Shown here: one piece after another, positions 1 through 8,104 of the stretch
How the letters are laid out: each line of letters begins with the position of its first letter
How positions within the stretch are numbered: the first letter of the stretch is position 1
DNA from: Candidatus Zixiibacteriota bacterium
GTDB taxonomy: Bacteria; Zixibacteria; MSB-5A5; GN15; FEB-12
Reading direction: 5' to 3'
DNA: 13,599 nt
Assembly (NCBI GenBank): GCA_003641345.1
Contig: QNAD01000017.1
Coordinates: forward strand, 1 to 13,599
The notes under the pieces: model-generated
Databases searched by the model: none
What the model saw: the letters and a program-made list of their open reading frames with translations, nothing else
What the model was told of the DNA's origin: nothing
Position numbers and translations under genes: made by a program

Positions 1-477
1 GGGAGCTTGTAACCAACCGTAAGTTTTCCCTTTGATATAAAGTTTGCCGTAAGAATTCTCCAAATAATACTCGGTCATTGAACCGGTTTCATTATATGGA
101 AAATCAAATCTCCGGTCTGAAAAAAGAAGGGTATCAAATTGTTCTGATTTACCGATTACCGACTGACCATAAGTAGTGCCTGAAAATTTGTGGTCGGAAA
201 AATCAACGCATAAGACCAAAATATTTATAGTATCGGTAATTTCCGAGGTTGCTAATGAATTTTGACTTGAGAAATTTTTTGTGTGTTCCGATGGGCTGCA
301 CAAACCTTTTAATTTCGCTTGTATAAATTTCTCCATCTGTTTTTTGTATATCCCCTGCTCTTTCCACTTATTAGTTACATCCGGCGAAGGGGCAACAGCA
401 AAAACATTCCACAATGGAAGCATTACTAAAAAAAGTAACGCTGAAATCAATCTATTTATTTTAACCCAGTTAATCAT
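1..477 (-). CDS. M6-family metalloprotease, N-terminal part (cut by window edge)
   Basis: This partial gene runs off the left edge; 159 codons are visible without a stop. Residues 1-29 form a signal peptide: a basic start, a hydrophobic core (ISALLFLVMLPLW) and likely cleavage near VFA-VAPS. Residues 85-99 (NILVLCVDFSDHKFS) and 132-150 (GSMTEYYLENSYGKLYIKG) match the conserved start of the M6 (immune inhibitor A-like) peptidase domain of FCB bacteria. This domain typically opens with a 'vlvi.vdFsD..f' strand, followed by 'GS..eYY.enSyGkl.i.G'. The zinc site HExxH lies beyond the window and cannot be checked. The start ATG at 477 has AGAGG (482-486) four bases upstream. The gene begins 47 nt after the stop of the subtilisin-like protease, with no strong terminator between, so the two are probably co-transcribed. 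Family assignment is fairly firm; substrate and activity are unknown. Confidence 0.82.
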   Translation of the reverse strand, partial: MINWVKINRLISALLFLVMLPLWNVFAVAPSPDVTNKWKEQGIYKKQMEKFIQAKLKGLCSPSEHTKNFSSQNSLATSEITDTINILVLCVDFSDHKFSGTTYGQSVIGKSEQFDTLLFSDRRFDFPYNETGSMTEYYLENSYGKLYIKGKTYGWLQAP

Positions 478-524
478 CTATCCTCTATTCGTTAAACCGA
501 TTGGTTAAAAAACAGTTCCGAATC

Positions 525-3443
525 TTATTTAATCAACAACATTTTCTTAGTAACAGCATAATCGGTTGTTTCCAAACGGTAAAAATAAATCCCTGAGGCG
601 GCTGTTTCCGCATTAGAATTTGTCCCATCCCACTCATAAGAATGAACACCCGAATTCAAATAGCCAGAATGCAAAGTTGTTACCTTTTGCCCCAACATAT
701 TATAAACAGATAATTTCACCTCAGTAGCACGATTAAGAGAAAACGATATTGTTGTTCTGGGATTGAACGGGTTTGGATAGTTTTGATTCAAAATAAAATC
801 TTTTGGTAATAAATCGTTTTCACAATCGGGAACATCGGTTAATAGTCCGTATTTTACAATTGCCGCTGAAGCATTTCTTATCAGTTCGCTTTCAGATTCA
901 GCAACAACTAAAGCAAATGATATTTCGATTGAATCTCCGGGCAAAAGTGTAAACGGTGTAGTATTTGCAGTAAACATCATATCCCCAGATAAAGTATTAT
1001 CTATTTCAGCTCCTTGAGTCTTTACAATGCTAATTTTAGCAGAATCTGTCAATCCCACTTTGGTTCTATCTGAATTTGCAGAATTAACAATAGAGACAAA
1101 GTTTTCAATATTTTTAATGCCCGCCAAACCAACAAGTTGTCCGGAACCGTTCTGTTGATAAATTAAATTTTGATTCTGACTATAACTGACCGATTCATTT
1201 AATCCCGGCAAATCAAAGTCTGCCATAAACGCAAATGAAATATCCTGGTAAGTTTCTGAATTATCATTTATTAAAAAATATTTCACAAATATCATATTAT
1301 TATCATACAGCGACTCAAAATGTATTGTCTCCTGTTTTATCATTAATGATTGCAAAGCGGAGTTTTTTTGATCGTTAAAAGAACAGGTTCGATGGTAACC
1401 ACCATCTTCGGCATAAGAACCATCGGTTAACAAAGTAACCGGTGTAAAATCAGTAGGTACAAACTCGCCATTCTCACCCCTGATAGAATTTGAAATATCA
1501 TTGTTTTGGCTACTGATCATAATTCCCGCCTCATAAAGAATATTACCTTTATTTTGGTAATTGAACCCATCCCCTTCTGTATTATAAATTGAACCTGAGG
1601 CAAAACCAAATTGTCCAAAATCTGAGACAGAAAACTTTATATTATTATTATCGTGAGTTAATATTTTACCGGGGGGATCATACCCTACTGTAACCGAAAC
1701 CGGAATCGTTTGTAACAATTTCGATGTTCCTGACTGAATCAATAACTCAAACTCAATTTCCTGACCATTATATAAATTACCATTTAATACAAAAGTGAAG
1801 GGGTCAGAATTAACAGTATTGCTACTATTAAGACCAAAATAAAACTCTGACTGGTCATTTAACATACTCAACAAATCTTGATTTATTGGAGATAAACGAC
1901 CGGTTACAAATTCTGTATTAGATGCTGAATTATGTAAGACTATCTGAAACTCAACCGTATCATCTGGTAAAATAACTTCCTGATTAACAAATCCGGTCGA
2001 GGCAATTATCATATTAGTTTCAAGACTGCCGGACAGATAACCATAAGCCGCTTCTGCATCGACAAGCCCATATCCATAATCATTGTCTTCTCCTAAAATA
2101 CCAAGATCATTGGCTGTCAGCATAATTGCATTTTTAATTTCCGCCACCGTAGCGTTAGGATATGCCTGTCTGAGTAAAGCAACTACTCCAGCTACATAAG
2201 GGGCGGCCATTGAAGTTCCACTCATCACAAAATACCCACCACCTTTAAAAGATGATCTGATTGAGATACCCGGTGCTACGACTTCCGGTTTAATTGACAC
2301 TTTATCACAAGACGAGGGACCACGGCTTGAAAATTCTGCAATCACTTTATAATTATCAACAGCACCGACAGAAAAATTATTGACCGGTGTAAGAGCTAAA
2401 TCTGCTGGATGTCTGAGCGACATAGCGGTAGGACCTTCATTCCCAGAAGCAAAAATAGTTACAATCCCCGCAGCTTCACAGGCGGAAATAACGCCATTAA
2501 ACATATCATCACAAGGCTCAAACAAACCATTAGGAATTCCCCAACTGTTTAAAATAACATCGGGGACATCATCGGTAGTATTTATATCACCATCAGGATT
2601 TAAAGCCCACTGAAAAGCTTCTATTATTTCTGCCAAAGTTAAATTAAGCGTGCGTCCCTGGTCAACTACCCCAGCTGATATCCATTCTGCACCCGGTGCG
2701 ACACCAAAAGAATCAGACGGTACCGAACCAACCATAATTCCCATCGTATGAGTACCATGTCCAATATTATCAATTGGAGCATCGGGGTTATCTTTTGAGA
2801 ACCAAGAAGCAGTCACAGATTCACTGTTGCCACGCCATTTTGATGACAGAGCCGGATGAGTACCTTCGACTCCCGTATCAAAAGAACAAACCAATGAACC
2901 TTTACCATTAATTCCATTAGCCCATAATTTAGGAACATTAAGCATAGATAATTGACTGCTTACCGATGTTGATAATTGAGGTCTGCTTGCTGATGCTTTT
3001 CCATCTACCGGTTTTATATAATCAAGCAATGCGTTTTCTACTACTTTTGTTACATTGCTTAATGAAGCTAAAGAATCCAACTGGCTGATATTTATCTCAC
3101 ATGAAAAAGCAGGAATAATCCAATAAGATTTTTTATTTTTCAAAATACGATTGGTTAATGCCGAAGATTTACTTATCTGTTTATTACTGTTTAAATAATT
3201 AAGTACTCTTTTAATTTTTGTCGCTCTGGATTCTGTTTGATTATTTGAAATATCTTTTAGGTTCTGATTATTATTATCATCATTCAAAAAAACAACAACA
3301 TTAATAACCGAATCAATACCTGTTTCATTATATTGATTAACAGCATTTTCAAGTGACGGCGTAAGACTGGCATTAGCAGATGAAATAAATATCATCAGTA
3401 ATGCCAATAATGAAATTATGTAATTATTAAATTTTGATAACAT
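525..3443 (-). CDS. Subtilisin-like (S8) secreted serine protease with T9SS C-terminal sorting domain
   Basis: Predicted secreted endopeptidase of 972 aa from the chosen start. Order: signal peptide at 1-25 (LLALLMIFISSANA); an I9-like propeptide region at about 35-145; the S8 domain at about 165-470 with catalytic Asp189 (SFDTGV), His229 (GHGTHTMG) and Ser411 (SGTSMAAPYVAG), plus oxyanion Asn335 (ASGNEGP). All active-site residues are intact. Next come an Ig-like beta region (about 475-640), a further unrecognised beta-rich region (about 640-880), and a T9SS type A sorting domain from about 888 to the end (NYPNPFNPRTTISFSL, then GIYFYRLE, ending KKMLLIK). The reading frame stays open upstream to an ATG at 3551. 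That start would put 36 polar residues before the signal peptide, so I chose the ATG at 3443, which has AAAGGA six bases upstream. Export by Sec then T9SS, with surface anchoring or release, is inferred. Substrate unknown. Confidence 0.93.
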   Translation of the reverse strand: MLSKFNNYIISLLALLMIFISSANASLTPSLENAVNQYNETGIDSVINVVVFLNDDNNNQNLKDISNNQTESRATKIKRVLNYLNSNKQISKSSALTNRILKNKKSYWIIPAFSCEINISQLDSLASLSNVTKVVENALLDYIKPVDGKASASRPQLSTSVSSQLSMLNVPKLWANGINGKGSLVCSFDTGVEGTHPALSSKWRGNSESVTASWFSKDNPDAPIDNIGHGTHTMGIMVGSVPSDSFGVAPGAEWISAGVVDQGRTLNLTLAEIIEAFQWALNPDGDINTTDDVPDVILNSWGIPNGLFEPCDDMFNGVISACEAAGIVTIFASGNEGPTAMSLRHPADLALTPVNNFSVGAVDNYKVIAEFSSRGPSSCDKVSIKPEVVAPGISIRSSFKGGGYFVMSGTSMAAPYVAGVVALLRQAYPNATVAEIKNAIMLTANDLGILGEDNDYGYGLVDAEAAYGYLSGSLETNMIIASTGFVNQEVILPDDTVEFQIVLHNSASNTEFVTGRLSPINQDLLSMLNDQSEFYFGLNSSNTVNSDPFTFVLNGNLYNGQEIEFELLIQSGTSKLLQTIPVSVTVGYDPPGKILTHDNNNIKFSVSDFGQFGFASGSIYNTEGDGFNYQNKGNILYEAGIMISSQNNDISNSIRGENGEFVPTDFTPVTLLTDGSYAEDGGYHRTCSFNDQKNSALQSLMIKQETIHFESLYDNNMIFVKYFLINDNSETYQDISFAFMADFDLPGLNESVSYSQNQNLIYQQNGSGQLVGLAGIKNIENFVSIVNSANSDRTKVGLTDSAKISIVKTQGAEIDNTLSGDMMFTANTTPFTLLPGDSIEISFALVVAESESELIRNASAAIVKYGLLTDVPDCENDLLPKDFILNQNYPNPFNPRTTISFSLNRATEVKLSVYNMLGQKVTTLHSGYLNSGVHSYEWDGTNSNAETAASGIYFYRLETTDYAVTKKMLLIK

Positions 3444-3449
3444 TTTCAA

Positions 3450-3455
3450 TCCTTT
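3450..3455 (-). promoter_or_regulatory. Ribosome binding site deciding the protease start
   Basis: On the minus strand the sequence reads AAAGGA, then six bases, then ATG at 3443. This, together with the signal peptide that begins right at that ATG (MLSKFNNYIISLLALL), supports 3443 rather than the longer ATG at 3551 as the start of the subtilisin-like protease. Confidence 0.65.
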
Positions 3456-3608
3456 AGTAATCCTCAAACTTACTTTGAGCAAAGGATATGCCAAGATTTC
3501 AGGATTCAAATTATCATGAAACTGCCTGCATGTTGTTAGTGAAGACCACATGCAAGTCGTTGAGTTGGCTTACGTTACAAATCTTGTGCAATTCTCATAA
3601 TTCTGACA

Positions 3609-3628
3609 AATTGCATATAAATGCAATT
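3609..3628. promoter_or_regulatory. Perfect 8+8 bp palindrome in the divergent intergenic region
   Basis: AATTGCAT and ATGCAATT flank a 4-nt spacer (ATAA). The site lies 97 nt before the glycosyltransferase start and about 165 nt before the protease start, inside the 282-nt region separating these divergent genes. It could be an operator for a dimeric regulator, but the sequence is AT-rich and chance is possible. A weaker 7-bp inverted repeat (TGCATGT at 3527-3533, ACATGCA at 3548-3554) lies nearby and shares the ATGCA core. I could not define clear promoter hexamers in this region. Confidence 0.35.
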
Positions 3629-3725
3629 GATCTGTGAAAGATAACATCAGATTATTATTTGAAAGTATGCTATTTTTTGCATTTTTTTAAAAGATTTTCA
3701 GTTCTATTGATTATATATTATCATT

Positions 3726-5867
3726 ATGTTGATAACTAAAAGACAACGGGATTCAATTTTTGCCATTACTATTATTTTAAGCTTAGCCCTCTTAATTAGA
3801 ATAATATATCTATACCTTTACCAACAAATGCCAGAATGGAATCTTCTAACTGTCGATAATTACTACCATCATAATTGGGCACAAACTATAATGGACGGAA
3901 ATATATTTGGTGATACAACTTATTTTAGGGCACCGTTTTATATTTATTGTCTTGCTTTTTTATACAAATTATTCGGCATCTCTTTATTGGTAAGTCGCAT
4001 ATTTGGGGTTGTGATAGGGCTATCGTCAGTATTTTTCACTTACCTTATAGGAACTAAAATTTTCAATAAAAAAATTGGATTAACAGCCGCCTTAATTCAT
4101 GCTATCTATCCAATAATTATATATTTTGAAAGTGAGTTACTTCTTGATCCACTATTTATGCTACTATTACAAATTTCGATTTATCAATTTTTAATATGGG
4201 TTGACACTAAATCAAACAGAAATGGTTTTTTGACAGGCTTATTTATTGGTTTAGCTTCTATTACAAGACCCACATCGTTAGTTATAATTCCCCTACTAAT
4301 TATTTTTTATCTGCATAAAAACGGACTTAAAAAATATGGTAGCCTGCTTTTATATCTGTCGGGAATATTATTAATTATTGGTTTTACTTTTATTAGAAAT
4401 TTATCTGTTGCAAAAGACCCCGTGTTAATTGCATCACAGGGAGGGATCAATTTCTACATTGGGAATAATGATATTGCTGACGGCATCTCTGCAAAACTAC
4501 CTGAACCACTTGGAAATAACTGGCGTATTCAAGCTATAACGAATAAAGCAGAGATTGAGACAGGTAAAGATTTACTACCGGGGGAAGTTTCTTCATTTTG
4601 GTTCCAGCAAAGTATCAAATGGATAGTCAACAATCCATATAATGCATTAAAATTATATATTAAAAAAATTCTATTCTATATTTCCAATCAGGAAATATCA
4701 AACAACAGGGATTTAAAATATTTCTTTAGTAAACATCTATTGTTAAAAATTTACACCATTCCTTTTGGAATTTTATTTATATTTTTCTGCGTTGGGTTAT
4801 TCGTTTCATCTAAACCAATTTATCTAAATTATCTTCTAATTCTTACTATATTCCTAATTTATATGTCATCATTATTTTTCTATACCAGTCGTTTCCGACT
4901 TCCATTGCTTCCATTTATTATAATCATTGCAAGTTATGGCTTTTGGAACATCATAAATCTTATTAAGACCAAGCAATTTTTTATTAAAAATTTAATTATA
5001 ATTACTGTATCTGCTTTGATAACTTTCAATATTTATCATGGAAGTGTAGCAAAAAGCTCATCAATGTCTCTTAACCGCAAAGGATTACATGAATATTACT
5101 CAGGTAATTATAATGCTTCCATCAAAATATTTCATGAAGCACTATCACTAAACAAAAGTTGTCCTGAGGTTAATTTAAATCTTGGCTCTTCTTTCTTGAA
5201 AATGAGCAAAGCTGACTCAGCTGAATATTATTTTAAACAAGAGATCAAGTATAATTCTGAACGTCATAAAGCATACATTAATTTAAGTTCAATATATTAT
5301 TTACGAGAAGATTATCCCAAAGCTTTAAGATTTGCTCAAAAATCTGTTGATTTGGCACCTTATGATATCAATGCCAACAAAATTCTTTTCCGAGTATTGG
5401 CAAAGATTGATTCCATTAGCCATACTACACTCCAAAATAAATTAAATACATTAATTAAAAATACTAATAATAATATCCATTTACTTTATGATGCCGGATT
5501 GGTATTGACTGATGCCAATAAATTTCAACTTGCAGAAGATGTTCTTAACAAAGCAAAGATTGTTTCTTCTCCGGATGTTGAGACAGATGATGAGCTTTTT
5601 GAACAAAAATATATCAATAGCTTTAATAATATAAAAAAATTAAAAGCAAAAATTTATTATCAACTTGGCTACTTAAATGGCATCAAAAGTGATTTTTTAA
5701 ATGGTATCAATAATAGTAAAAAAGCAATTGATTTAGATTCTTTGATAGTTGAAGCATATATAAATCTTGCCTCATGTTATTTTTCTATCGGCAACAATAG
5801 ATTAGCTGATTCAGTCTATACAGAAATCAAAAACAGATTTCCAAATAATACTTATTTAAATAAATAA
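3726..5867 (+). CDS. GT-C fold (GT39/ArnT-like) membrane glycosyltransferase with C-terminal TPR repeats
   Basis: A 713-aa polytopic inner-membrane protein. The first membrane helix (about 11-30) is followed by a loop with Asp44 in VDNYYHHNW, the place where GT-C enzymes of the PMT/ArnT type carry their catalytic acidic residue. Then come YFRAPFYIY (66-74) and ESELLLDP (135-142), both typical of the family, and further helices to about residue 435, including the late YTSRFRLPLLPF (386-397). Enzymes of this class usually transfer a sugar from a polyprenyl-phosphate donor to a lipid, glycan or protein. The acceptor here is unknown. Residues about 450-560 and 640-705 are TPR-like helical repeats (for example SSIYYLREDYPKALRFAQKS). 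An upstream in-frame TGA at 3708 fixes the start at 3726; there is no Shine-Dalgarno site, only an AT-rich leader. The gene is markedly AT-rich compared with its neighbours. It stands alone on the plus strand. Fold class confident; acceptor unresolved. Confidence 0.87.
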   Translation: MLITKRQRDSIFAITIILSLALLIRIIYLYLYQQMPEWNLLTVDNYYHHNWAQTIMDGNIFGDTTYFRAPFYIYCLAFLYKLFGISLLVSRIFGVVIGLSSVFFTYLIGTKIFNKKIGLTAALIHAIYPIIIYFESELLLDPLFMLLLQISIYQFLIWVDTKSNRNGFLTGLFIGLASITRPTSLVIIPLLIIFYLHKNGLKKYGSLLLYLSGILLIIGFTFIRNLSVAKDPVLIASQGGINFYIGNNDIADGISAKLPEPLGNNWRIQAITNKAEIETGKDLLPGEVSSFWFQQSIKWIVNNPYNALKLYIKKILFYISNQEISNNRDLKYFFSKHLLLKIYTIPFGILFIFFCVGLFVSSKPIYLNYLLILTIFLIYMSSLFFYTSRFRLPLLPFIIIIASYGFWNIINLIKTKQFFIKNLIIITVSALITFNIYHGSVAKSSSMSLNRKGLHEYYSGNYNASIKIFHEALSLNKSCPEVNLNLGSSFLKMSKADSAEYYFKQEIKYNSERHKAYINLSSIYYLREDYPKALRFAQKSVDLAPYDINANKILFRVLAKIDSISHTTLQNKLNTLIKNTNNNIHLLYDAGLVLTDANKFQLAEDVLNKAKIVSSPDVETDDELFEQKYINSFNNIKKLKAKIYYQLGYLNGIKSDFLNGINNSKKAIDLDSLIVEAYINLASCYFSIGNNRLADSVYTEIKNRFPNNTYLNK

Positions 5868-5871
5868 TAAA

Positions 5872-5902
5872 AAAAGACCGGACTTAGAAAATCCGGTCTT
5901 TT
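5872..5902. terminator. Bidirectional rho-independent terminator
   Basis: A perfect 11-bp stem (AAAAGACCGGA paired with TCCGGTCTTTT) encloses a 9-nt loop. It sits between the convergent stops at 5867 (plus) and 5924 (minus). The U tract follows the GC-rich stem on both strands, TCTTTT on the plus strand and the complement of the AAAAA run on the minus strand. It can therefore end both the glycosyltransferase transcript and the receptor-PorV-lipoprotein transcript. Confidence 0.92.
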
Positions 5903-5923
5903 AATATAATATTATATTAAAAA

Positions 5924-8080
5924 TTATCTGTATCGATTTTTTGTAACCGGAGCAACTAAATCTTCTTCGTAAAGATAATTTAGAACTCTATCGGAAGCAA
6001 TTTTGAAAGAATCCGGCTGTAATGCTAAAGGCGTAAAGCTGAAATGTACCGTTTTAAAATAAGGTCCATCAACCAGATGTCCGACAGGAGAACCTTGATA
6101 TTCCATCATATAGGGAAAACCATACTCAGCTCTATCCTGATTTAATTTTGAATTATACAAATAAACCGGCTCAGCATAAACATATCCAATACTATTCTCG
6201 AACGCTATCGGATACTTTTGTATAAATCCCATCCAATTCACTTCAGGCATTGCAGGATGTTCAGGAACCCATATAATACCTACAGAACTTTTCCATATAT
6301 AATTCTTATGTAACAAAGCAGTATCTAAAGGAAGATTAGGCCAGCCTCCAAGTTTATCATCACTAATAGCCCCCACAAAATCCTGAATATAGATACCTCG
6401 TTTTTGAGCAAAATTGCCCCAATTGGAAAAGTTGGTTAAATTAACAGCAAAATACTTCGAGTAATCCCCACTAACAGATACCCTATCCAAGAAGTCTTCC
6501 GATGCATAACTGCCTCCTATTGAGTTTCTCATACAAAGCCAGACATTAACACCTGCATCAATTGCATCATAAACATTATCCAGTGAACTGGAGAAACCAA
6601 AAATCTCATCATAATAAAGAATAACTACTTTATGTTTTAACATAGATACAATAGGAGGGGAAGAAACAAAAAGATAATCTCTTGCAACACCACTGGCTTG
6701 TAATTCAATATCAAACCTGGAATCATCCCATTCACCTGGGAATTTCTTCTCGCCCCAATTATCCACTACAGATTTCCAAAATTCCCTACTGACTAAAGCC
6801 TTACCTTCGGGATTTTCCCTATCTAATACAGGCGAATTCATCGGAGCATTGTAACCGGTTGGGTTAAAGTCCATAACCACAACATCTCTCTCAAACCGAG
6901 GGTTGATCACTTTGAAAGATTCATAATCCGGAACTAAGTCCTCTACTAAAGCATCATCTCTACTTTTCACCCAAAAGACATATGACATTTCAACAGTTGT
7001 ATCTCCACCAACCGGTGGGACATAATTCTTGTAAACATCAAACATCGTCAAACTACTATCATTGGTCCACCCATCTGAAGAATCAACAAGTTTGTTAAAA
7101 GCAGGGTCATTTTCAGCATCAATCTTATCAACATCAAGTATTTGAGAGAATGTACCCGGTAAAGCCCCAATCGGAAATTCATCAACTCCGACCACATAGG
7201 TAGAACAGGTAATAGAACTATCTTGAGCGGAAGTATCACAGACCTCAATACTATCACCGGTATAAAACACTCTTTGAGTTGGAGTTATATAAACGGTTGA
7301 TAAATACTTATCATAAAAAGATAAGATTTGATCACCATTATCATCTTCAACATAATCGTCAAAGGGACCATATAATCTCCACTGAAAATCAAAAGGAGGT
7401 ACGTTTTCATTCCCTGGATAATCAGGGTCAAGTGCTCGCCAATCAAGATAAACACCTGTAATAACTCCAGGAGTTTTAGAGTTAATAAATGAGACATCTC
7501 CAAATTTACTTATGAATGTATTAGGAGGACTATCATTTCTTGAAAAAGCACGATAAGCAACAGCTGATTCTTTACCCATTTCATCAAAAGCCTGCAAAAA
7601 CACATATTGCACCAAATAAGTAACTAAAGGATCATCTGACAATGCTTTTAATTTTACAACATCAGATGTTTGAGGGTCAGCAACAGTTTGTACAACATCA
7701 AGATATTTCCAGCCAGTTGAATCCTGTAAAATAGTCTCTATAAATTCTTCCGGTGTAAGTCCGCCTAACTCATCTTCAGTTTTTACCATATAACGATAAT
7801 AATCAATTTGACCGTCCGCATCAGATCCAGACCAGTAAATTAGTGGATTTCTTGAAAATCTTGTATAAACTGTATCAAGAACCAGAGGATTGGTACTTAC
7901 TGTATCAAAAACTGGTCCAGGCGGAATATTTACAAACTCTACAACCGGAGCTTTATTCTCAATCTGTTCACCATCCAAGGTTTTATCGCATCCGCTTAAA
8001 AAAGCAAAAGCAACTACCGCAATTAATGCAATGGCATTTATAAGATAAAGACCTAATTGTTTTCTTAAAATAAATTTCAT
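5924..8080 (-). CDS. Large outer-membrane-type lipoprotein of unknown function, last gene of the receptor unit
   Basis: A 718-aa protein with a lipoprotein signal: a hydrophobic stretch (11-27), then lipobox LSGC with acylated Cys31, followed by Asp-Lys. Residues about 44-185 look like a beta-sandwich module: APVVEFVNIPPGP, then YWSGSDADGQIDYYRYMV, a pattern common in FCB surface proteins with 'W.G.D.DG.i..Y'. A second such module may follow (about 186-395; LDWRALDPD at 211-219), with Cys281 and Cys292 close enough for a disulfide. Residues about 398-705 resemble a class I glutamine-amidotransferase-like alpha/beta fold: VVVMDFNPT, MLKHKVVILYYDE, AIDAGVNVWLCMRN, and a late VHFSFTPLALQPDSF. 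I see no nucleophile elbow or His/Glu pair, so any such domain would be non-catalytic. This is inference from pattern only. The start at 8080 has GGGGA five bases upstream. The gene follows the PorV-family gene by 24 nt and is probably co-transcribed with it. I do not recognise a specific function. Confidence 0.85.
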   Translation of the reverse strand: MKFILRKQLGLYLINAIALIAVVAFAFLSGCDKTLDGEQIENKAPVVEFVNIPPGPVFDTVSTNPLVLDTVYTRFSRNPLIYWSGSDADGQIDYYRYMVKTEDELGGLTPEEFIETILQDSTGWKYLDVVQTVADPQTSDVVKLKALSDDPLVTYLVQYVFLQAFDEMGKESAVAYRAFSRNDSPPNTFISKFGDVSFINSKTPGVITGVYLDWRALDPDYPGNENVPPFDFQWRLYGPFDDYVEDDNGDQILSFYDKYLSTVYITPTQRVFYTGDSIEVCDTSAQDSSITCSTYVVGVDEFPIGALPGTFSQILDVDKIDAENDPAFNKLVDSSDGWTNDSSLTMFDVYKNYVPPVGGDTTVEMSYVFWVKSRDDALVEDLVPDYESFKVINPRFERDVVVMDFNPTGYNAPMNSPVLDRENPEGKALVSREFWKSVVDNWGEKKFPGEWDDSRFDIELQASGVARDYLFVSSPPIVSMLKHKVVILYYDEIFGFSSSLDNVYDAIDAGVNVWLCMRNSIGGSYASEDFLDRVSVSGDYSKYFAVNLTNFSNWGNFAQKRGIYIQDFVGAISDDKLGGWPNLPLDTALLHKNYIWKSSVGIIWVPEHPAMPEVNWMGFIQKYPIAFENSIGYVYAEPVYLYNSKLNQDRAEYGFPYMMEYQGSPVGHLVDGPYFKTVHFSFTPLALQPDSFKIASDRVLNYLYEEDLVAPVTKNRYR

Positions 8081-8104
8081 TTACTTCCCCGTCTTTCCAA
8101 TCTA

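Noticed and set aside
281..508. Plus-strand open frame of 75 codons near the left edge
   Set aside because: It lies antisense to the M6 protease gene, whose signal peptide and family motifs are clear; the plus-strand protein has no recognisable features.
478..524. Terminator between the two peptidase genes (AACC-GATT-GGTT hairpin)
   Set aside because: The continuous stem is only 4 bp, and no T run follows it towards the M6 gene, so read-through is more likely.
7048..7503. Short open frames within the lipoprotein gene
   Set aside because: They overlap a well-supported 718-aa gene in other frames and show repetitive, compositionally biased translations.
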